Source: Endothia cerciana (taxonomy: Eukaryota > Ascomycota > Sordariomycetes > Diaporthales > Cryphonectriaceae). Taken from it: 64,000 nucleotides of DNA. Under the pieces are notes generated by a model. That model worked only from the letters and a program-made list of their open reading frames with translations. It ran no database searches and was not told the DNA's origin. Positions 22,855 to 33,268 of this stretch are shown here, in pieces (position 1 is the stretch's first letter; each line of letters opens with the position of its first letter). Both the position numbers and the translations under genes were made by a program. The stretch is from contig JALRMH010000082.1 in NCBI GenBank assembly GCA_026119935.1, forward strand, positions 21,647-85,646, in the 5' to 3' direction.

Positions 22855-23943
22855 TTAAGAGTTGACCTTTTCTATTTGATAACGTTTTTTCACTATAAAT
22901 GAACCACCTTCTGTATTTTTAAACCTAATTGATAGTGTAGATTGTGTTATACCTATTGCTTTTGCTGCTTTAGTTATAGAGGTATACACTGAAATTTCAT
23001 TTGTATTTAAATCTATAACTCTTATGGCAGTTCCGTTATCTGCACTCATTTTTTCTTTAATTGATTCAGAAAGAAAGGATTTTCCTATTCTACCTAAACT
23101 AATTAAAGCTTTAGTTTCTTCACTAGTTATTTTACCAAAGTTTGGGTTATTAATCCCTTTTTTAGCTAAACTAAGTAATTTTTTAGTTTCTTCAGTTAAT
23201 TTACGCCCTTTAGCAGAGTTACTCATTTTTATACGGCTTTCCTCCGAATGAGTATTACCAAATCATGAGTCAGCTATAGGGTTAATATTATATTCGGGTT
23301 TTAATAAATCTATAAAATATTGTTCACGTTCAATAACCTCTTCTTTTGTACAGTATTCTAAAATTTCTAGTTGGAAATTTGAATGACCATACTTTAAGAT
23401 TGCAACATAAATTCTGCTTTTACCTGTTGTTAAATAATGGGTAATATAACTAGGAGTGTAGTACTTTCTAAGTCTATTAGCTAGAGTCACACTACTACCC
23501 ACATAGGAATTACCATTTACTTTATTAACTCAACGATAAATACCTACTTTTTTTTGATTATTTTTAAGGATCAATGTTTTATCCAGTTCTGCATTAGAGT
23601 ATATTACCACAGGAGTGGTACTAGTAACACATATTGAATCCTTTCTATTATTTTTAGGATCAGAAAGATTGTATTTTGAACTTGTTGAGAAATATACTTT
23701 TTTTATTTGTGGTATATTAGTAGAGCTACCCACATAGATATCTCCATTTATTTTATTCACTCATCGGTAGACACAGATTGTATTTAAATTATCAGCTAAT
23801 ATTCGAGATTTATCTAAATCAGCGTTAGGGTATATTACCACTGGTGTAATATCCTTGCTATTCTTTTTATTTGAAGATTCAGCAACATAAAAGCGACAGA
23901 ATTGCAGCGAAGCCGTAAAAGACTTTTTTTTTTTATTCGGCAC
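22855..23943 (-). CDS. GIY-YIG homing endonuclease with tandem N-terminal modules
   Basis: The ORF is open under code 4 from 23943 to 22855, about 362 residues. Module 1 has TPVVIYPNADLDKSRILADN, then CVYRWVNKING and IYVGSST. Module 2 has TPVVIYSNAELDKTLILKNN, then VGIYRWVNKVNG and SYVGSSVTLANRL. The single catalytic segment (LEILEYCTKEEVIEREQYF) follows module 2. Then come two NUMOD3-like stretches (KGRKLTEETK and GINNPNFGK) and a NUMOD1 (RVIDLNTNEISVY). It is paralogous to 19592-20777. The second ORF 22044-22833 follows 22 bases later. Confidence 0.82.
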
Positions 23944-24699
23944 AAGCTCTGAATAAAATTTTAGATTAAAGTTGAAATTTTGGAAGACTTATTTATTTAT
24001 AAAAATATACGAGTAATAATCTGACGATTCTTCTAGGTGTAACTCTAAATATGTACACTACTACACTAAACTTTGTCACCCGTTTTAGCTCTTGGTTATT
24101 CAACTAAACCGTTTCTCTAGGTTAAAGGGTTTGTCTGAAGGCCTTTTATCTCCAGAGGGAAGCATTTCAGCTCGCTTACAAAAACATTCGTATAACCGTC
24201 AACTAATGTAACCTTTATGATCAGTTCCGTTTCGCTATACAAATCCCTTTATTGCCTTGTGACGCTGTAAATTGTATTAGTTTGGTTCTTCTTCATATAC
24301 CTAGGTAATGGTAAACCACTACTCGCGGAGATCCATCACAATTAATAAAAAAGGTCTGCCCCCAACAGCAGCAGGGGTGTCAGCCCGACTGAGTCGTTTG
24401 ACCCTTCGAAGGTTAGGACTTACAGAATGTTCCCCTTCTTATTATATCTGTGATGGTAGAAGTGTAAATTTTTAAATATAATTAACACTTCCTACTAATA
24501 ATTAGATCATCATACATATTTCTCTCACATTTAATTAAAGCTATCTTTACGGCACAGCCAAGATATACCTTAAATCTATGTAAAATTAGTGTACTACTAC
24601 GAAAAAACCACGCGCCATGAAATAACTACTTATGGTAAATTCAAAATTGTATTTATATAAAACATAAAAAATATTATCCTGCAATGTTTCCATTGAGGC

Positions 24700-24965
24700 T
24701 TGACTATATCTTAAGCAATCTTTTCCTGATATCATACAAAATATATTTATAAATATACCTTAAATGAACACGAAAAAAGAAAGCCGACTTCCTTATAGTC
24801 GATGAACCTTCTTCATTACAATAATAATGAAGCTTGGATGCGGATTTCCCATTATACTTACGTACATCAATCTTGATTTTACTATACCGCGAGTCATTAC
24901 CTGCGCCCTTATCCTATTGCTAAGGATAAGTTAGTTAAGATTGCTCTTAGAGATTTCCCGCAATT
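24700..24965 (-). other. Group I intron core, IC-like, copy 3 of 3
   Basis: P (CAAATTGCGGGAAATCTC), Q (GGGAAATCCGCATCC), R (GGTTCATCGACTATAAGG) and S (GCTTAAGATATAGTC) occur in order. The intron starts near 24997, just after the exon at 24998-25053, and no ORF precedes its core, unlike copies 1 and 2. The stretch 23950-24690 behind the core has GGGTCAAACGACTCAG and GACACCCC helices but no gene I can name. It may include an rnl exon near E. coli 740-830. Confidence 0.7.
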
Positions 24966-24997
24966 TGAAAAGTCTGTAGCATAAGGTTCACTTACAC

Positions 24998-25053
24998 TTG
25001 GGCTATTTACAAGAGCTAATCCTTGTTTTAACCCGTTCGAACCTTTATGTCTG
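24998..25053 (-). rRNA. rnl: rnl exon near E. coli 715-745
   Basis: The minus strand reads AGACATAAAGGTTCGAACGG, then GTTAAAACAAGG. It joins the exon ending GTCAGGACT at 27384 across group II intron C. The edges are set by the group II end at 25054 and the next group I intron, and are approximate by a few bases. Confidence 0.6.
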
Positions 25054-25476
25054 GATAGGTAGACCCTCACAGGTTTTCCCCCCACGAGAACGGTGCGTGA
25101 ACCTTTCAGCTCACACCGCTCAGGCAACCACTCTTGAAAATTATTCAGCATCTGCTTACTTATTTTCTAGCCGATTACGGCAATCAGTCTAAACTGACGG
25201 AGTCACCGATAATTTAAGTCAGCGGCCTTTCGACCTAAGTAATTTAATTATATGAGTTATTTCCTTCCCCTTATAAGACAAGGGATATTATTTGGGCTTT
25301 TAGGTGAAGGGTGGGTGACCTCTAATGTCATAATAATAAATAGAGTTATCATGCTGACTAATAAGGTCACCTTTAAATCTAACAATCCCTCCTCCTTTTT
25401 AGCTTAGTAGTCTTAAATCTTAATATTATTGGCACAGTTAATTAAGAAAAGATATTGAATTTCATAAGATATAAAC

Positions 25477-26461
25477 CTATGATCTTCCTATATTCATCCC
25501 GGATCTTAGAAAATTTATTTCTAAGATACCTGGTTTGGTAAGATGAGCTTTATTTTTCATCAATATAGCTATCTTTTCTCAGTCCGCAAAATCTAAAGCT
25601 TTATTACCTAGAATAGGGTGTTGTTTAAAAAAGGGTAAAATATACTTTAGATGAGCATCTAAGCTAGACACCGTTAAGTCTACGACATCCTCTCCAGAAT
25701 TATTTAAATAACCACAACCAAGGTAAGCAATTATAGATTCCAGAAGCTCGGTATCTCTTACATTTTGAGACAACTTAAATCTTAATGTAACTGCTTTTCC
25801 AGTTAAGGTTTTACTATTATATATATCAACTCTAAAACACCCTTCACCTGTCGTGAACCCTGCTAATCATTGCCCACTAGGTATTTCTTTATTACACACT
25901 GAAGGTCTAATTGCAGGAATAATTCCAGGAAAACTTGATTTCAATAAGCTTGTTAACCCTCTATTTAGAGAAGCACGGATACTAACTATTTCATGCAGCC
26001 CTGCTTCAGTTAAATGTTCTTTAGTTATTAATATATGCAAAGCAGACTTAAATAACATATAATCTGCTAGTTTCTGGGTAATTAAAGGGAATTTGTCAAA
26101 ATGGTTAACGATTACCATAAGATCCACCCGCCCCCCCCCGCAAGCTTGCGGGGGGAGAGGAGGGGATCAGCCCCTAAAGGGGCGGATCTCTTAGAGATCT
26201 TACAGTGTAAATTGCTCTATCTCCTGTAAGTCTAAGATTACCTACACCGAAGTAAACCCGTATTAACCTTAATAACTCAAAATCCTTTGAGTGAAGTTCT
26301 ATCTTAAACCCTGGTTGAATTTCCCAACCAGTTTTTAATTTTTTACTTTTTAATAGACTCAATTGGAAAGTACCTTCAGCATCTGTAAAACCGCTTATGA
26401 ATCAAGGATCTAACCTATTTAATATAGGTAATTTTATTAAAGTGTTATTTAATTGTTTCAT
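25477..26461 (-). pseudogene. LAGLIDADG endonuclease inside a group II intron, split by a GC element
   Basis: The ORF starts at ATG 26461 (MKQLNNTLIKLP). Motif 1 is WFISGFTDAEGTF and motif 2 is WLAGFTTGEGCF. HFDKFPLITQKLADYMLF and EHLTEAGL mark domain 1, and ILPFFKQHPIL and AHLTKPGI mark domain 2, ending MNIGRS. A 64-bp GC hairpin element at 26128-26191 introduces a TAG after SLRD. The uninterrupted site would read SLRDLMVIVN. Apart from this the gene looks intact, so the disruption may be recent. Confidence 0.8.
26128..26191. repeat. GATC-flanked GC double-hairpin inserted in a LAGLIDADG ORF
   Basis: The element contains CCACCCGCC, a C-run, GCAAGCTTGC, a G-run, AGAGGAGGGGATC and the CCCCTAAAGGGG hairpin. 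It is bounded by GATC on both sides. Deleting it with one GATC restores the reading frame of the host ORF. This gives direct sequence evidence for insertion with a 4-bp target duplication. Confidence 0.78.
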
Positions 26462-27383
26462 TTATATGTATTAATTTAAAAATAATTAACCGCTTGAGAA
26501 CGTTAAACCGATGTACTAGCATTTATAAATTTAAAGTTATCCTTTATTTATAATAATAAAAATAGCTCAATTGTGTATTTTATACATAGATTTAAACTAG
26601 AGATCGTTAAACCAGTGGACTAGCAAGGAATAATAAAAAAAAAACAAATTAATTCCTGAATAAAACTCTAAATTTTAAGTGGGGTTAAATTAATAATATT
26701 TGAAAACTTATGATTCTTGATGTGGTTTTCATTTACATTTAAAAAAGGAATATTTTTTTCTAACTAATATATGTCTATTAAGTTTACGTTTAGTGATCCA
26801 TCATTGTGTGAAGGGTTACCCTACATTTCAAATTAAAATAATAATAATTACATTTTTATAACTCATATAATCTGTACTCTATCGTAATCATTACAATTAC
26901 GCATTCGCTTTTTAAATACTCCTATACCCCCAGCCTGATACACCATTTTATTTGGTGACTCTGAATAAGATTAATTATCAGAAGGCTTGGGGCTTACCAA
27001 GTTCTGTATATACCACTTTAATATTCAACCTTAGGAGATATGCTATACGACTAAGCAGATAGGTATCTAGGATTAACTAAGGACCGTAATTAATCCCCTA
27101 CTTATATTATCGCCTCTACACATATTTCACTTTCGTTCTCCATAGTTGGTATAATTTCAACCTTTATTGTTTATTTTGGCACGGCTTAGCACTTTCAATT
27201 CGCTTATTTCAATTACTATTAATATTTCATTATCAGTTTCCCCTTTGTATGAGGGAACTCTATTGATAAGATAGAAAAAGTAATATCAATTTTACTTCTT
27301 TCCAGCACCCATGTTAGGTTCAAGGACTAGATACACTCCTGGTGGAATCACACCACATTGGTATATACAACTTCTTGTCGCAC

Positions 27384-27424
27384 AGTCCTGACTATAGTAA
27401 GATCACTAGGCTTCCGTTTAATCA
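27384..27424 (-). rRNA. rnl: rnl exon near E. coli 675-710
   Basis: The minus strand reads GGAAGCCTAGTGATCTTAC, then TATAGTCAGGACT. It matches the conserved CGAAACCCGGTGATCTAGCC region. Group II intron C begins directly after GGACT. The 5' edge adjoins the end of the intron with the 27487-28651 ORF and is approximate. Confidence 0.75.
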
Positions 27425-27486
27425 AATTTACCATACTATTAACTTATACAAATATACACAACTGCACCCTATTATACCAAATCTTA

Positions 27487-28651
27487 TTAAACTCTTCCCT
27501 TATTCATTCCACTTTTTAATTTAAATATTTGTTGGGCATCTGATTTATTTAATACGAACCCTTTAGATTTTAAAATGTTTGCTATCTTAACTCAATCCTT
27601 AAAATCTTCAGCCTTAACTCCTAAGATATTATTATTAATGAAAAAAGGTATTATTAGATTAAGATTGTCTTTGTTGCTTTCTACATGAAAATCTACCATA
27701 TTATCATATTCCACCTACCGACCACAGTTGAAGTAATTTATAATATTAATCATAAGTTGTTTATCTCTTTTATCTTGTGAGATAACAAATCTTAAGACTA
27801 TACGAAATTTCTCCTCTGGATTTACCTCAGGTATTCTAGGTATCAATTGACGAATTAAGACACTAAAAGAACCATCTCCCGAAGTAAAACCTGCTATTCA
27901 CTTCGGATGAGGAATTACAGGGTCCCCTATAACTGGCCTAAGGGTAAGTTTACTTTGGGGAAAAGCAGCTTTTAGTTGTGTAGATAACCCTCTATTTATT
28001 GAAGCTTTAATATTAACAATATTTAATAAACCCTCATCAGATAAATGTTCCCTTTTAACTATACTGGCCGCTACTTGCTTAAATAAAATGTAATCTGCTT
28101 TTTTTTTGCGTTATTAAGGGATATTTATCAAAATGTGGTATTATCACAGTAGTTAACTCTTTTAAAGATTTAACAATATACTCAAAGCTATCACGATTTT
28201 TTCCTGTACTCTGAATACTTCCTACACCAAAAAAAGTTTTTAATCGCTCCAATAATAGAAGATCTTTTTTATGTAGCCCGATTTTAAACCGAGGTGTAAT
28301 ACTATAGCCATTTTTAACCTTAGAATTTTTTTGAAATGCAACAGTAAAACAACCCTCAGCATCAGCAAATCCCGTAGCAAATCAAGGATTTAGTTTAAAT
28401 TCGGGAGTTTCCCTTCGCAATAGAGATGCTGTTGTATAATTTCTATGAATTGATAGATTAGGAAGGACTTTGATTACTAAATTTCTCTCGAAATTCTTTA
28501 GAATACACCTTAACTGTAAACCTTTATTGCTATCTAGATTTACGCGTTTACCATCTACTCGTTGCTCTTTTACAGTAGAAAGGTTTAATACCACTGGTTT
28601 AGATCCGCGATAACCCACATTTCTTTCGAAAGCCTTCAACATTGTTACCAT
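27487..28651 (-). pseudogene. LAGLIDADG endonuclease in rnl group I intron, one frameshift
   Basis: Motif 1 is WFATGFADAEGCF near 28380 and motif 2 is WIAGFTSGDGSF near 27900; the Trp of both motifs is TGA. HFDKYPLIT and EHLSDEGL occur in domain 1 and IIPFFINNNILG in domain 2, ending MNKGRV at 27487. The frame breaks near 28105 at a run of A on the coding strand. The open frame extends upstream through the intron core, where it merely translates the Q and R elements, so the true start is probably below 28500. Confidence 0.72.
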
Positions 28652-28732
28652 ACATGATTGATTAAATCATCCACTTGTAACCTTTCGACTACGGCTTGGT
28701 AGTTGAAGTTCTAGGGCGTCCCCGGAGTTTGG
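28498..28732 (-). other. Group I intron core in rnl near E. coli 675
   Basis: P (AAACTCCGGGGACGCCC), Q (GGGTTATCGCGGATC), R (AGCAACGAGTAGATGG) and S (TTAAGGTGTATTCTAAAG) occur in order. The upstream exon ends in GTTAGACCCGA and the downstream exon starts near GGAAGCC, placing the intron inside the conserved GACCCGAAACC block. Extent is about 27425-28771. Confidence 0.7.
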
Positions 28733-28771
28733 CAATTTTACCCAAGGCGACAAGGTCCTAACTTGTCTCTC

Positions 28772-29127
28772 GGGTCTAACTTTAGACACTTATCATTTTC
28801 TCTTACATTATCATCGTTTTAACTACGCGCGAACCGCTTTCATAGGGGTCCACCTCAGTAGACCCCTAGATTACTTTTACCATACTCGGATAAAGGAGGT
28901 ATTATTCTCCAATATCTTGTTGGACTTAATAACCTTAGTGCCCACCACACACTTCCCGGAGGAATGCACCCCTCGTTAGCTCACCAAATAGTCAGCAGAA
29001 GCAGACAAGTGGACTATCTAATCTTCCCGCCTCGTCGGGAGATTGACATCAGCCACGGAGCTCAGTTTGACGAGGTACTACTCACAGTTTTTCGCTCGCA
29101 TCTAATGTTAACTTGGTGACCCAATTC
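28772..29127 (-). rRNA. rnl: rnl exon, E. coli about 585-672
   Basis: The minus strand begins ATTGGGTCACCAAGTTAAC, then ATTAGATGCGAGCG, counterpart of the bacterial AATGGGTCAGCGACTTA region. It ends AAAGTTAGACCCGA. The middle, with CTCCCGACGAGGCGGGAAG, is longer than in bacteria and may include expansion sequence. Confidence 0.7.
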
Positions 29128-32100
29128 GGATAGGTAGGTCCTCGCGGACTTTCCCCCCTCACGAACCGTACGTGCGCCTTTCAACGCATACGGCTCTAAG
29201 CGTCGCGCTCATAGAGTCTCCTATCATACCTGCTGATGAGTCGTGAGATTTCTATTTAGCCAGTGAAGTAAGTTTATAAAGAAATAAATTAGTCATTATT
29301 AGCTCCTACTTCGTCATAAATTCATAAAAGCTTATGAATCCTTGTTTTTCACCTTTCTCGTCTTTCGCCCCTTTTTGGGAGTCTTGGACTTAATCGGTGT
29401 CAAGGTTATTCTTAATCTTTCTAAACTACGATTTCCATGAGTGGCCTGTTGATGACAAATTTGGTGTAATGGTAAGATATTTTCAACACTATATTTTCCG
29501 CCTGATTTTTGTGGAACAATGTGATGTAATTCCACAGGTTCTCCATTATGTAGCGACTCTTTACACATAGGACATTAGTGTTCATAAATCTTATACATAA
29601 GTGCTCGAAATTTAGCGTCTATGAGAGTTTGCCTACGCTTTAGATAATATTCCTGATCCGCAATTATATAAGGGTTACGTTGATGTTTTAATGGTACTAA
29701 TTTTATTATTGCGGTCTCACCCAGGTTTATTAATCTAAAGGTAGGGGATAGCCCTCAGTTCCACTTTCGCGAGGTCGTAGGAATTAAGTATCTATTTATG
29801 TTTCGTCTTATGGATCCTTTTCTTCAATAAGCCCATTTCTTCATTTTTTGATAGATTCAATGATCTAATCTAATAAAAGTTTCCTGAGAGTGGTACGAAA
29901 TTCGTTTATGTTCTGCTCAGCCACGTAATATAGGATTTAATTCACTGATTACTTTTTCAATAGGTTTATTAATTGTGATGATTTTTTTTTATTGAATCCA
30001 TAAGCTTTTTGATTCCTTTCTTCGTCGGTTTAATTATCAGGACCGAGTCCTGTGTTGATTTATTATTATACTTCGGGTTTCAATTCATTCTTCTTATATT
30101 AAAGCCGAGAAAATCGAAACCATCCTTAACGTGAGTTATTAAGGTTTTCTTTTCACTTAATTCTAATCCTCTTACTGCAAGGAATTCGGTTAATATCGTC
30201 TTGCATTTCACGAGAATTTCCCTAGATTTACCGGTAATAATCATGTCGTCCGCATATCGAATTGTGTGAACTCCAGGACTAATACCTTGAATCTTCGGAA
30301 TAGACTCCTTGATATACTCTTCGATACCATTCAAGGCTATATTACACAAAGTAGGAGACATGATACCTCCCTTAGGAGTCCCTTCTTCTGTATCATAGAT
30401 GTTCAGTTCCTCCATTATTCCAGCCTTGAATCAGGACGACAACACATGTCTGTGACAAATTGGCGTGTGTTTCAATAGAAAGTCATGACTAATTCTATCA
30501 AAACACTTAGCTATGTCAGCTTCCAATACTCATCTGGGATGATTCTCTTTGTCTAACAGGCTACGCACCGCAGTAATCGCATCGTGTGTTGATCGACATT
30601 TTCGGAACCCATATGAATTGGGGTCAGAAACAGATTCAACTGCTAGATCCACCCCCCTAAGTGGTATAACGCTTGCATGGCTCGGTCAATCATAGTTGGT
30701 ATCCCTAACGGCCTTTTCTCTTTGGAATCATTGCCCTCCGAAGGGAGGGATAAAAACTCTTAGCACTGGTTGAGCTTTGTAATCCTTATTATTTTTGACC
30801 AACTCTGCCAAATTCTGTATCGCATACCAATATTCTTGTGGGCAAGTTCAGACTATTCCATCCGTACCTGCTGTCTTACCACCTTTATTGGTAATAACTT
30901 TCCTAATCGCTAAAGCTTGTGCTTCAAAGCTAGTGATTAGGGTTCACTGTATGTTGTACACTTTCTTTATATCTTTCTTCACTATAGCTACAGATATTTT
31001 CTCTTGTAAATCTTTAATCTTAGCTTACGTTCTTCTTCAATCTATTGAGTGTCATTGATGGTTTTTAAGAGTTATCCTTCTCTTCACATCCGTGGACATT
31101 CGTCTATTTTTTGCCAATAGAGCAACATTCACCTTCAGCGTACCTGAAAAAATCACATTTTTACTAACCTGCTGCGTTCCAATATTTATATAATTGTTTA
31201 CTAAATTTTTTCATATTCTTTTCATGGTTTTAGATTAAAAATTAGTTTTACCTTGTTTCCGGTGAATGAATTTCTATCCACGTGTTTTTATTGTTTTTAT
31301 CCTAGCTCAAAACCTTTCATTCTGTAGTAAAATGCTAGGCCACCTTAATTTCGTTTAGTTACTTTTACAACTTGACAACTTAACGGTTTCTGTTGGAATC
31401 TCCTACTCTAATTCAAGTTGCCTGCTTTTATACTGTTGGATAACACAAACGATCAGCAATGACTCACTATATTTTGATAAGATTAAAAATTCAGCTTAAA
31501 GATTAATTTATATATAATGTCCGCCGATTTTTAATAATCGATACTACTTTGTTTCCTTAACTGACATGCAGTTTTGAACCCGGTATGTCCATTATTGTAA
31601 ACTAAGAGATAAATAAATGCGGCGGCTGCCCATTATCCAAGTCTGCACCCTCTCGGGTCAGATCAGCTATGATTGCTATCACAACCATAAGATCCTATCA
31701 TCTACATTACATAGACGCTTTCGCTTTTTGGATACTCTTCTACCCCGAGCCCGATATAGAGACTTCGGACCGCATAAATACGGTGTTCCTTATACTCTAC
31801 CTCTCCTCGTCTTTACTTCCTTTAGTCTAGCTTCGAAATCAATTCAACTATTCAAAGGATGACTGTTATTAGTATTACCTACCTGCTAGATTTCTAGATC
31901 TTAACATTCGAAGTTAAGACCTTAGACTTAAAGACTTAGAGAAGACTGGGGGTTTACCAAGTTCATCTAAAATCACCGTTCATTCAAACCTTAGGTATCA
32001 TACTTTACCCCGTGCACCGAGTGACCAATTGTGTACGCCAGCATAAGAAACGTACACCAGTGCATTTCCTTGTTACCAAAGAACACCTTTTACGGGGCCT

Positions 32101-32314
32101 CTATGTATGTTCACTTTCGTTATCCTTAGTTTGCTATTTCCTCTAGCGCGCCGACCAAACTGAAGGAAATCCTCCATTGAGATAGGCTTTGTTGCTACAT
32201 TGTAACCGTGCTTCACACCATGGGGCATTACCCATCGCGCTACGGGTAGAGGCTGGTCAACTGGCGGACCAGATGGAATCTCACCACATTAATTTTAGAC
32301 GCTTCTTGTCGCAC
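29128..32314 (-). other. Group II intron B in rnl, reverse-transcriptase-bearing
   Basis: The 5' end is GTGCGACAAGAAG at 32314. Domain V near 29165-29200 reads GAGCCGTATGCGTTGAAAGG with its GCACGTACGGTTC arm, and domain VI ends GGACCTACCTATC. Domain I has AACTTGGTAAACCCCC and AAAAAGCGAAAGCG. Its reverse-transcriptase ORF lies at 29332-31160. It starts a few bases after the end of group II intron A. Confidence 0.85.
29332..31160 (-). pseudogene. Group II intron reverse transcriptase/maturase with HNH, disrupted
   Basis: Recognisable parts in order: KNRRMSTDVKRR near the start, VITNKGGKTAGTDGI (RT block 1), KEKRPLGIPTMIDRAMQ, SYGFRKCRSTHDAI (RT2), WVLEADIAKCFDRI (RT3), GTPKGGIMSPTLCN (RT4), HTIRYADDMII (RT5 catalytic YADD), FDFLGFNIR (RT6-7), and an HNH end with LHHIVPQKSGG and ILPLHQICHQQATHG. 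A small GC insertion near 30650, before LAVESVSDPNSYG, shifts the frame. A TAG near 31040 and another break near 30000 add to the decay. Trp is encoded by TGA, as in the resident genes. Confidence 0.78.
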
Positions 32315-32318
32315 TACC

Positions 32319-33268
32319 GGGTAGGTCCGGCTCTCACGAGCCTTTCCCCCCTCGGAACCGTACGTGCGACTTTCACCGCATACGGCTCGAGCCCCCTGTC
32401 AGTATTCTAATTTCCTATCCCACCTGATCGGAGAGTCGTGTTTTCAAATACTGGGACTCAATCATCGATTGAATCACCTCCTTAATATCATCAATTTAAC
32501 AAAAAAAAAGTCTTCGTGGTGCTTCCACCATACTGCTTCGTTACCTTATCTCTTGATAGAGATTTGCACCCGGGCTGAAAATTTGTTGTCTTTTAAAGTT
32601 ATTTGATAATCGAGTCAGGGCACTGATGGCCAAGTCTGCCGTCTTTCAACGTAAGTCACTAGGACTCTATCCCTATCATTACAACGGGGCGTTCGCTTTT
32701 TGGCCTCTCTCATACCCACTAGCCGATATCTTCACTTCACGAGGGATCACTACTCCCTTGAATCGTTATAGAAGACCTCTTCTGAGTCTATTTCTTTAGT
32801 GAATCGTGGCTTGATGCACCTAAGGTTAGAGTTATTCTCAGAAGGGGCTATTGGGCTTACCATGTTCCGCATACAACACTTTTTGATAGATTAACTCCGG
32901 GATCGGTGGTCTCTTTCAACTCCGGGTTCGGTGGTATATTTCTATTGAAGAACCTTAGGTAGATACTATATTCCGTGGGCCTTGTTAGCTTCGAATCAGC
33001 TGCATAGATGCCTCATTCTTGTCCCAATATATCACTGTGCAGTTTTTTTAACTTCCTTTCTTACGTTAGGAGCGTGACATCACCTTTTACGGAACCTCGC
33101 CATATCTTCACTTACGTTTACCATAGTTCTTATTTACCCTAAGCGCACGGCCATTGTCTCTAGAGCTTCACACCCCCAAATTACTTCGGACGCATGTCTA
33201 GATAGGGTCAGGAAGAAGCATTCCTGGAAGTATTTCACTTCATTGTTGTATGCGACTTCATTGTCGCA
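32319..33268 (-). other. ORF-less group II intron A in rnl, adjoining intron B
   Basis: Domain V near 32345-32385 reads GAGCCGTATGCGGTGAAAG with its TCGCACGTACGGTTCC arm, and domain VI follows as GAGAGCCGGACCTACC. Domain I carries AACATGGTAAGCCCAATAG, AAAAAGCGAACGCCCC and CCGTAAAAGGTGATG, all homologous to intron B. The 5' end is a degenerate TTGCGACAATGAAG. It ends about five bases before the start of intron B, so A and B occupy essentially one rnl site near E. coli 580. Confidence 0.75.

Larger units (their letters stand above)
25054..27383 (-). other. Group II intron C in rnl
   Basis: The 5' end is GTGCGACAAGAAG at 27383, the classic group II start. Domain V lies near 25080-25115 (GAGCGGTGTGAGCTGAAAGG with the complementary arm CACCGTTCTC), and domain VI follows with GTGAGGGTCTACCTATCC. 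Domain I shares AACTTGGTAAGCCCCAAG and AAAAAGCGAATGCG with introns A and B. It carries a LAGLIDADG ORF rather than a reverse transcriptase. Confidence 0.85.

Noticed and set aside
28500..28651. N-terminal coding extension of the 27487-28651 endonuclease
   Set aside because: The residues KEQRVDGKR and neighbours are translations of the group I R and Q elements, so the apparent coding is probably accidental.
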